This document shows, one piece after another, positions 40,321 through 47,166 of a stretch of 64,000 nucleotides of DNA (its first letter is position 1; every line of letters begins with the position of its first letter). Origin of the DNA: Butyrivibrio sp. LB2008 (GTDB lineage: Bacteria; Bacillota; Clostridia; Lachnospirales; Lachnospiraceae); the NCBI RefSeq assembly GCF_000621565.1, contig NZ_JHXZ01000018.1, forward strand, positions 1 to 64,000, written 5' to 3'. Below the pieces are notes generated by a model that had not been told where the DNA came from, made no database searches, and saw nothing but the letters and a program-made list of their open reading frames with translations. The position numbers and the translations under genes were made by a program.

Positions 40321-41655
40321 ATGAGCAAATATACCAAAGAAGACATTTTCCGTATCGTTGAGGAAGAGGACGTAGCATTTATAAGGCTTCAGTTCTGCGA
40401 TATCTTCGGCATTCCCAAAAACATTGCCATAGCTGCAAGCCAGCTTGAATGTGCGCTTAACAACGAGTGCATGTTTGATGGTGTGTCGGTTGAAGGTTTT
40501 GTCAGAAGCGACGAGAGCGATATGTATCTGTATCCCGATCTTGACAGCTTCGAGATATATCCATGGAGACCGCAGTCCGGCAAGGTCGCGAGAATGTTCT
40601 GTAACGTCTATACGGTTGACGGCAAGCCTTTCATGGGCGATTCCAGAAATGTTCTTCATGAGGTGGTAAAAAAAGCTGAGAAAATGGGGCTTAATTTCAA
40701 ACTCAATCCCGAGCCTGAATTCTTCCTTTTTGACTTTGATGACGAGGGAAGACCGACAAACAAGACCCATGAAAAAGGCGGATATTTTGACGTTGCGCCC
40801 GCAGATCAGGGAGAAAACGTAAGAAGAGATATAATCCTTAACCTCGAAGAACTCGGCTTTGATATCTCATCTTCACATCATGAGATTGCTCCTGCGCAGC
40901 ATGAGATTGACTTCAGAGAAGAAGATGCAGAGCGAACTGCAGATATGATCATGACCTTCAGAATGGCAGTAAAGACAATTGCCAAGAAGCACGGACTCTA
41001 TGCGACATTTATGCCCAAGCCCACTGAGGGAATCAGCGGATCCGGCATGCATATCAACATCATCGCACATGATGATGGCGGAAAGAATATATTTGTCGAT
41101 GATAAGGGCGGACTTTCGGAAACAGCCAAGTACTTTATCGCCGGCGTGCTCAGCCACGTTAAGGCAATGACACTTGTGACCAATCCTATCGTCAATTCAT
41201 ATAAAAGACTTGTTCCGGGCTATGATGCACCGGTCAATATATCATGGTCTTCTTCGGGCGCCAACAGAAGCGCTCTTATAAGAATACCTTCAAAGCGCGG
41301 ACAGGATACCAAGATTGAACTTAGAAATCCTGATTCCACCTGCAATCCTTACCTTGCGATCGCACTTATCCTGGCAGCAGGTATGGATGGAATTGAAAAG
41401 AAAATGACTCCTCCTGAGGAACTTAGCGACAACCTCAAGAACGCAACCTACGACGACCTCAGAGAAAGCGGACTTGAGACACTTCCCATGACACTTGGAG
41501 AAGCAATCGAAGCATATCAGGATGATGAATTTGTAAAAGAAGTCCTCGGAAGTTCCATATTCAACAAGATACTTGATGCAAAGCGCAAAGAGTGGAAAGA
41601 TTTCCGCACCTGCGTAACACAGTGGGAGATTGGGAGATACCTTAACATATTCTGA
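40321..41655 (+). CDS. glnA: Glutamine synthetase type I
   Basis: A 444-residue GSI-alpha type enzyme that makes glutamine from glutamate, ammonia and ATP. Motifs include EPEFFLFDFDDEG, the ATP-binding KPTEGISGSGMHINI, and SSGANRSALIRIPS. The adenylylation loop Tyr of GSI-beta is absent, as usual in Gram-positive GSI-alpha. The start at 40321 follows GGAGGTC; an ATG four codons upstream overlaps that site. An ANTAR protein gene follows 57 bp later, a common nitrogen-control pairing. Confidence 0.95.
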   Translation: MSKYTKEDIFRIVEEEDVAFIRLQFCDIFGIPKNIAIAASQLECALNNECMFDGVSVEGFVRSDESDMYLYPDLDSFEIYPWRPQSGKVARMFCNVYTVDGKPFMGDSRNVLHEVVKKAEKMGLNFKLNPEPEFFLFDFDDEGRPTNKTHEKGGYFDVAPADQGENVRRDIILNLEELGFDISSSHHEIAPAQHEIDFREEDAERTADMIMTFRMAVKTIAKKHGLYATFMPKPTEGISGSGMHINIIAHDDGGKNIFVDDKGGLSETAKYFIAGVLSHVKAMTLVTNPIVNSYKRLVPGYDAPVNISWSSSGANRSALIRIPSKRGQDTKIELRNPDSTCNPYLAIALILAAGMDGIEKKMTPPEELSDNLKNATYDDLRESGLETLPMTLGEAIEAYQDDEFVKEVLGSSIFNKILDAKRKEWKDFRTCVTQWEIGRYLNIF

Positions 41656-41712
41656 AAAAAGGTAGATTCGTCGGTACGTTGAATAAAATTTGTGGAAATT
41701 TGAGGCTTATTT

Positions 41713-42267
41713 GTGAATATAATCATTGCGTTTGCGAAATCGGATGATGCGCAAAATTTTAAAAGCATATTAAGCCGTGGCGGATATGACGGAATGATCA
41801 CCTGCACTTCGGGAGCGCAGGCTCTTTCTGCTATGGAAGATTTTGGAAGCGGAGTCGTAATTTGCGGCTACCGCTTAAATGACATGCTCTACAGCGAGCT
41901 TGCCGAGGATCTTCCCAGGTTCTTTCAGATGCTGATGATCGCATCGCCGGACAAAGCACCTCTTGATAGCTGCGGAGACAAGCTGGTTTATCTGCCGACT
42001 CCGCTTAAGAAGTCGGATCTTTTTTTCACACTTGAACTCATGCTCGAGGGCGTGACACGAAGTAGAAAGAAAGCCAAAGAGAAGGCCAAGCAGGCGGGGC
42101 GTTCCGACGAGGAGAAAAAGATCATAAATCAGGCAAAAGAGATCCTGATGGACAGGCACCATATGACAGAGCCTGAGGCGCACAGATACCTGCAGAAATG
42201 TGCGATGGATTCGGGAACGAATCTCAGAGAGACCGCGGAAATGGTCATTTCGCTGTCGGCTATATAA
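41713..42267 (+). CDS. ANTAR-domain RNA-binding protein with degenerate receiver
   Basis: A 184-residue protein. The N-terminal 115 residues have a receiver-like fold, but the phospho-acceptor position is altered: strand three reads GVVICGYRL instead of an Asp-containing motif, so it should not be phosphorylated normally. The C-terminal ANTAR domain (about 125-184: KIINQAKEILMDRHHMTEPEAHRYLQKCAMDSG) binds paired RNA hairpins and antiterminates. Such NasT/EutV-like proteins next to glnA regulate nitrogen genes in clostridia. It starts with GTG at 41713 after GAGG. Confidence 0.85.
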   Translation: MNIIIAFAKSDDAQNFKSILSRGGYDGMITCTSGAQALSAMEDFGSGVVICGYRLNDMLYSELAEDLPRFFQMLMIASPDKAPLDSCGDKLVYLPTPLKKSDLFFTLELMLEGVTRSRKKAKEKAKQAGRSDEEKKIINQAKEILMDRHHMTEPEAHRYLQKCAMDSGTNLRETAEMVISLSAI

Positions 42268-42391
42268 TATGTATTTTTTGATAAAAAATTACAGAAACTC
42301 GCGTTTTTATGCATGATAAAGTGCAATAATCCGTGAAATGTGGTAAAATATCTCATCGTTATAAAATTTAATAGGAAAAGAAAATATACTG

Positions 42392-43117
42392 ATGCGGAAT
42401 TTTTATCACACAATAATAATAAATCTTCACAGAATTATATTTTATCTTATTAAGTCTAATTTATGGCTGAGACATATTGAGAAACACTCAGAGGAAGACA
42501 GATACGCTCTTGCAAACGAGATGGTCACATGTATGAACAAGTCATCGGGATACCAAACCATTGCTTACGGGTATGAGAACCTTCCCAAGGAAGGCGGGTA
42601 TATGCTGTATCCCAACCATCAGGGCAAGTACGATGTCCTTGGAATATTCAATACTCACAAGAGTCCGCTCTCATTCGTGATGGATGAAAAGAGATCACAT
42701 CTGGTGCTGGTCTCGGAATTTCTCAGGCTTGTGGAAGGCAAGACAATCGAATTAAACGATCCAAGACATACCATAACAGTTTTTAAAGAGATGGCGGAGG
42801 AGCTTAAGAGGGGCAGGAAATTCATTCTTTTTCCCGAGGGAGGCTACAAGGAAAATAACGGAAATGTCGTGGAACCTTTTAAGGCGGGGAGCTTTAAGGT
42901 TGCGCAGATGGCGAAAGTTCCGATTGTTCCGGTGGCCCTTGTGGATTCTTATAAGGTGTATAACAGCGACCACGTAGGCCCTGTTACAACATATGTCTAT
43001 TACCTTACCCCAATAAGCTATGATGAATACAAAGATATGCGCAGTCACGAGATTGCGGAAAAAGTAGAGAAGATCATCAAAGACAAGATCGCAGAGCATC
43101 TTGAGAAAAATAATTAG
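42392..43117 (+). CDS. Lysophospholipid acyltransferase (PlsC-like)
   Basis: A 241-residue acyltransferase. The HX4D motif is seen as NHQGKYD (about 75-81) and the second block as FPEGGYKEN (about 145-153); an N-terminal hydrophobic helix at about 5-20 should bind the membrane. It acylates lysophosphatidic acid or a related acceptor in phospholipid synthesis. The ribosome site is AGGAAAAG. It is followed closely by a small membrane protein on the same strand. Confidence 0.88.
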   Translation: MRNFYHTIIINLHRIIFYLIKSNLWLRHIEKHSEEDRYALANEMVTCMNKSSGYQTIAYGYENLPKEGGYMLYPNHQGKYDVLGIFNTHKSPLSFVMDEKRSHLVLVSEFLRLVEGKTIELNDPRHTITVFKEMAEELKRGRKFILFPEGGYKENNGNVVEPFKAGSFKVAQMAKVPIVPVALVDSYKVYNSDHVGPVTTYVYYLTPISYDEYKDMRSHEIAEKVEKIIKDKIAEHLEKNN

Positions 43118-43135
43118 TATCTTCCGGAGGAAGTG

Positions 43136-43321
43136 ATGAATAAGCTTTTTGCCATATTTGCGGCAGTAATTCTTATTGCCGGTGTCCTGGTATTTACACA
43201 CGGCGAGCTCAACAAAGACAGCGAAGACGAGCCTGAGACCTATCGTTGGATGAGAATATTAGGTGTAATACTGATAATAATAGCGATTGCATGTGCGATA
43301 TTATGTAAAAACATGTTTTGA
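43136..43321 (+). CDS. Small two-TM membrane protein
   Basis: A 61-residue protein with membrane helices at about 3-20 and 40-57 and an acidic loop (HGELNKDSEDEPETYRW). ATG 43136 follows CGGAGGAAG; a GTG just before it is also in frame. It lies 18 bp after the acyltransferase and is probably co-transcribed. Function unknown. Confidence 0.75.
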   Translation: MNKLFAIFAAVILIAGVLVFTHGELNKDSEDEPETYRWMRILGVILIIIAIACAILCKNMF

Positions 43322-43398
43322 AATGTGTTCCCTTTTTATAATATGAGGTGTAAAATATAACGTAATTAAGCAAATTATATTATGAGGGAGGGAATACA

Positions 43399-43596
43399 AT
43401 GGCAGCAACAACTATTAAGACTAAGGTTGAAATTCAGTACGAGGATCTTACGGTTACAGGGGATCAGCTTATTTCAAAGGCTAAGAAAGCGTATGGAAAG
43501 AAGGATATCAAGGACCTTAACATCTACGTTAAGCCTGAAGAGAGAATGGGCTACTACGTTGTAAACGGAAGTGAAAACGGTTCTTTCGACCTTTAA
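43399..43596 (+). CDS. Small DUF6465-like protein
   Basis: A 65-residue soluble protein with alternating beta strands and helix (TTIKTKVEIQYEDLTVTGDQL, KKDIKDLNIYVKPEERMGYYVVNG). It resembles the DUF6465 family found widely in Lachnospiraceae; that assignment is from memory of the pattern. GAGGGAGG precedes the ATG, and a terminator follows. Function unknown. Confidence 0.75.
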   Translation: MAATTIKTKVEIQYEDLTVTGDQLISKAKKAYGKKDIKDLNIYVKPEERMGYYVVNGSENGSFDL

Positions 43597-43622
43597 TATT
43601 ACGAATGAAACAGATCTGATCG

Positions 43623-43659
43623 CAGACGGGAAAGTACGCTTTTTCGTCTGTTTTCTTTT
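43623..43659 (+). terminator. Terminator after the small DUF6465-like gene
   Basis: The stem CAGACG/CGTCTG with inner AAA/TTT pairs is followed by TTTTCTTTT. Confidence 0.78.
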
Positions 43660-43714
43660 GCGGAAAACATGGTATTATAATATGGTTAAAGTGTGACCTT
43701 GGAAGGACAATCAT

Positions 43715-44866
43715 TTGGGCAAAAAAAACATTTCAGATAAGCAGAAACTTAATATTGCCATGCTTGGACATAAACGCGTTCCTTCTAGAGAAGGCGGTGT
43801 CGAGGTTGTAGTGACCGAGCTGTCTACGAGAATGGCTAAGCTTGGACACAAAGTAACCTGCTACAACAGACAAGGACATCATGTGGCGGGCGAAGAATAC
43901 GACTCTTTTGCGGGAAATACGTATGAAGGAGTAAGGCTCGTCAATGTCCCCACGATAAACAGAAAAGGACTTGCGGCGGCGACGTCTTCGTTATTCGGAG
44001 CGATAAAGGTCGCTTTCGGCAAATATGATGTGGTGCACTTTCACGCAGAGGGGCCTTGCGCAACGATGTGGATTCCCAAACTCATGGGGAAAAGATGCAT
44101 TGCGACCGTTCACGGACTTGACCATCAGAGGCAGAAGTGGAGCAGGTTTGCAAGCGCATATATAATGATGGGTGAGAAAGCCGCAGTAAAGCATGCGGAT
44201 GAGATAATAGTCCTGAGCAAAAATGTGCAGAAGTACTTCCTTGATAAGTATGGAAGAAAAACTGTTTACATACCTAACGGAGTAAACAGACCGGTTCTCA
44301 CGGAGCCGCATAATATCAAGAAAAAATACGGACTTGATAAAGATGATTATATTCTCTTTTTGGGAAGACTCGTTCCCGAGAAGGGCTTGGAATACCTTAT
44401 AAAAGCATTTATGGAACTTGATACGGACAAAAAGCTTGTGGTTGCGGGAAGTAGCAGCGATACACAGGAATTTGTCGACAGAATACATAAGCTTGCGAGC
44501 AAAGATGACAGGATAATCTTTACAGGATTCGTTCAGGGAAGGATGCTTTCGGAGCTTCTGAGTAACAGCTACCTGTACGTGATCCCATCGGACCTTGAGG
44601 GAATGCCGCTTACTCTGCTTGAAGCAATGAGCTACGGCAATTGCTGCCTGACATCCGATATTCCGGAATGCATAGAAGTGTGCGGAGGAAAGGCACTTTC
44701 TTTTAGGAAAAGTGATGTAAAGGATTTAAGAGATAAGCTAAGGATGCTTATTGACGACGAGGAGAAGGTGAAAGAGTACCGCAAGGAAGCCTCGGAATAT
44801 GTTTGCGAGCATTATAACTGGGAAAGAATTGTTGATGAGACGATAAAGGTTTATAAAGGGCTTTAA
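43715..44866 (+). CDS. Glycosyltransferase, GT4 family
   Basis: A 383-residue GT-B glycosyltransferase of the GT4 type. The N-terminal acceptor-side loop is MLGHKRVPSREGGVEVVVTELSTRMAKLG, and the donor motif is near residues 200-290 (YILFLGRLVPEKGLEYLIKAF; SDLEGMPLTLLEAMSYG with the E(x7)E pair). It starts with TTG at 43715 after GGAAGGA; there is no earlier ATG. First gene of the surface-polysaccharide region; the sugar is unknown. Confidence 0.88.
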   Translation: MGKKNISDKQKLNIAMLGHKRVPSREGGVEVVVTELSTRMAKLGHKVTCYNRQGHHVAGEEYDSFAGNTYEGVRLVNVPTINRKGLAAATSSLFGAIKVAFGKYDVVHFHAEGPCATMWIPKLMGKRCIATVHGLDHQRQKWSRFASAYIMMGEKAAVKHADEIIVLSKNVQKYFLDKYGRKTVYIPNGVNRPVLTEPHNIKKKYGLDKDDYILFLGRLVPEKGLEYLIKAFMELDTDKKLVVAGSSSDTQEFVDRIHKLASKDDRIIFTGFVQGRMLSELLSNSYLYVIPSDLEGMPLTLLEAMSYGNCCLTSDIPECIEVCGGKALSFRKSDVKDLRDKLRMLIDDEEKVKEYRKEASEYVCEHYNWERIVDETIKVYKGL

Positions 44867-44927
44867 AGGGCTGGAAATTTAAGAGTAAAGTGCTGATTGA
44901 TGCGCTATAGAAGAAAGAAGGATACAG

Positions 44928-46121
44928 ATGGAGAAACTTGCAATAAACGGAGGTACTCCGGTAAGAAAAGAAAAAATTTATTACGGCAGACAGTGGATAG
45001 ATGAAGATGACGTAAAGGCTGTGACAGAGGCTCTTACGGATGACCTTATTACATGCGGCCCCCGCGTTGCGGCACTTGAGAAAAAACTCTGCGAAGTAAC
45101 AGGAGCAAAATACGCTGTGGCTGTAAGTAACGGCACGGCTGCACTTCACTGCGCATGCCTTGCTGCAGGAATCGGAGAGGGAGATGAAGTGATAACATCA
45201 CCGATCACATTTGCGGCATCCGCAAACTGTGCGGTTTATGTCGGAGCGACGCCTGTTTTTGCAGATATCGATCCTGAGACTTACAACATAGATCCCGCAA
45301 GCATTGAGGCACATATCACAGATAAGACCAAAGCTGTGGTTGCGGTTGCATATACGGGACAGTCTGTTGATTATGCAAGGATACAGAAAATCTGCGACAA
45401 GCACGGACTTACACTTATCACCGATGCGGCTCATGCGATAGGAACCAAGTACAACGGACAGCCTGTGGGCTCTATAGGCGATATGACCTGCTTTAGCTTC
45501 CATCCTGTTAAGACGGTAACTTCGGGAGAGGGCGGAGCGATTACAACGAATGATCCGGAGCTTTTCAGAAAGCTTAAGCTCGCATCGCAGCATGGAATTG
45601 TGAGAAATGCCGATGAATTTGTGCATGAAGCGGACGGCATCTGGTACTATGAGATGCAGGAACTTGGCTTCAATTATAGACTTACCGATATTCAAGCGGC
45701 TCTTTTGATAAGCCAGCTTAATAAGCTTCAGAAATTCTCTGACAGAAGAAAAGAGATTGTAAAAAAATACGATGAAGCTTTTAAGGATATACCTGAGATA
45801 ATCGTACAGAAAGAGATCCCTGAGTCGGATACAACAAGACATCTGTATGTGATACAGCTTGACCTTGATAAGCTTAAATGCAACAGAAGAGAGTTCTTTG
45901 AAGCTCTTTCTGCAGAGAATGTTCAGCCTCAGGTTCATTATGTGCCTGTTTACTACTTCCCGTTTTATGAGAATAGAGGGTATAAGAAAGGTCTTTGCCC
46001 CAATGCAGAGAAGCTATACAACGGAATGATGAGTATACCTCTTTATCCGCTTATGACAGACAGCGATGTGGATGACGTTATAGCAGCGGTTAAAAAGCTT
46101 GTTGAAAACTATAAAATTTGA
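44928..46121 (+). CDS. DegT/DnrJ/EryC1-family sugar aminotransferase, PseC-like
   Basis: A 397-residue PLP enzyme. The family opening is YYGRQWIDEDDVKAVTEAL, PLP-contacting SNGTAALH lies at about 66-73, the DAAHAIG block near 173, and the PLP lysine in SFHPVKTVTSGEGG (about residue 190). It is closest in pattern to UDP-4-amino-4,6-dideoxy-N-acetyl-L-altrosamine transaminase (PseC) of pseudaminic acid synthesis, but no other pse genes are in the window, so the sugar remains open. Confidence 0.85.
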   Translation: MEKLAINGGTPVRKEKIYYGRQWIDEDDVKAVTEALTDDLITCGPRVAALEKKLCEVTGAKYAVAVSNGTAALHCACLAAGIGEGDEVITSPITFAASANCAVYVGATPVFADIDPETYNIDPASIEAHITDKTKAVVAVAYTGQSVDYARIQKICDKHGLTLITDAAHAIGTKYNGQPVGSIGDMTCFSFHPVKTVTSGEGGAITTNDPELFRKLKLASQHGIVRNADEFVHEADGIWYYEMQELGFNYRLTDIQAALLISQLNKLQKFSDRRKEIVKKYDEAFKDIPEIIVQKEIPESDTTRHLYVIQLDLDKLKCNRREFFEALSAENVQPQVHYVPVYYFPFYENRGYKKGLCPNAEKLYNGMMSIPLYPLMTDSDVDDVIAAVKKLVENYKI

Positions 46122-46240
46122 ATTGTGCAGTGCGATAACTAAATATAGACAAGGTTTCGTAAAATGAATTAAAATTGTTTTGTAGAAGTGAGTTAATGGT
46201 TGGATTTATTATATATGCATATGCAGAAAGGAGAACCACT

Positions 46241-46861
46241 ATGTACGAACAGATTAAATTACCCTATGCTACAAATGCTCTTGAACCCCACATTGACCAG
46301 CTTACGGTTGAGACACATCACGGTAAGCACCACGCCACTTATACCAAGACTTTTAATGAACTTGCAGAAAAAGCAGGAATGAGTAATCTCAGTGCGGAGG
46401 AACTCCTTGCATCACTTGATAAGGTTTCTGATGAGACTTTGAGAAAAGGACTCAGAAATCAGGGTGGTGGGTATTATAACCACAACCTTTATTTTGAGAT
46501 GTTTTCACCAAGCCCTGCAAAAGCTCCTTCGGGAAAACTTGCAGAGGAGATCGACAAGACTTTCGGCAGTCTCGATGCGCTTAAAGAGCAGCTTTCAAAG
46601 GCAGCAGCAGGTCAGTTCGGTTCCGGATGGGCATGGCTTTCGACAGATAAGAGCGGAAAGCTCACTGTTTCAGCATCTCCCAATCAGGACAATCCGATAA
46701 GCGAGGGCAAAGGGCTTATCCCGATTGTTGCACTCGATGTCTGGGAGCATGCATATTATCTTAAATACAAGAATCTTCGTCCCGACTACATCAAGGCATT
46801 CTTCGAGATCCTTGACTGGGGCAAAGTTTCCGAAAGATACAACAAAATTATCGGAGCATAA
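46241..46861 (+). CDS. sod: Superoxide dismutase (Fe/Mn)
   Basis: A 206-residue Fe/Mn SOD that converts superoxide to hydrogen peroxide and oxygen. Metal ligands: His26 in ETHHGKHHATY, the second His in GGYYNHNLYF, and Asp and His in ALDVWEHAYYLKY. The ATG at 46241 follows AGAAAGGAG; the open frame extends 22 codons further but without a ribosome site. It is inside the surface-sugar region but unrelated in function. The 3' side is the third 196-bp palindromic element. Confidence 0.94.
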   Translation: MYEQIKLPYATNALEPHIDQLTVETHHGKHHATYTKTFNELAEKAGMSNLSAEELLASLDKVSDETLRKGLRNQGGGYYNHNLYFEMFSPSPAKAPSGKLAEEIDKTFGSLDALKEQLSKAAAGQFGSGWAWLSTDKSGKLTVSASPNQDNPISEGKGLIPIVALDVWEHAYYLKYKNLRPDYIKAFFEILDWGKVSERYNKIIGA

Positions 46862-46902
46862 ATAATTGAGGCTGTCGCATTAGTGTGGCAGCCTTTCGTT
46901 AC

Positions 46903-47098
46903 GCTCGGCCGCAAAGGGAGACATTCGGGAATTCGCTGTGTACGTCTGCGCAGTGATTTTCATGAATTTCTAAAAGCAGGAACCGCCGACTTTCACGTTG
47001 TTCAGAGCAGTCGTCGGTTCCTGCTTTTAGAAATTTTGAAAATCATCTTGCTCGTCCGAAGACAGCGAATTTCCGAATGTCTCCCTTTGCGGCTGGGC
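46903..47098 (-). repeat. Family I 196-bp palindromic element, copy C (inverted)
   Basis: Read on the minus strand, it aligns end to end with copies A and B at exactly 196 bp. The outer stem, the ACGTCTGCGCAG / CTTGCTCGTCCGAAG internal loop and the apical CTCTGAACAACGTGAAAG are conserved. The inner stem is AATTTCTAAAAGCAGGAACCG and its complement, different from both other copies. It is located between the convergent sod and CotH-like genes. Confidence 0.88.
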
Positions 47099-47123
47099 TG
47101 TCTATGAAATGGCGGGCAAAAGT

Positions 47124-47151
47124 AAAACCGAACTTTGGGAAGTTCGGTTTT
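47124..47151 (-). terminator. Terminator of the large CotH-like gene
   Basis: The perfect 12-bp stem AAAACCGAACTT/AAGTTCGGTTTT has a four-base loop; on the minus strand it continues TTTTACTTTT. It lies just after the 3' end of the minus-strand gene. Confidence 0.82.
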
Positions 47152-47166
47152 GTGATTGCTGAATAT

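Noticed and set aside
45198..45938. 246-residue open frame antisense to the PseC-like aminotransferase
   Set aside because: The plus-strand gene is a clear family member at full length; the antisense frame has no ribosome site or recognisable domain.
46883..47107. 74-residue open frame across family I copy C
   Set aside because: Same reason; it spans the whole palindrome and is a by-product of the element.
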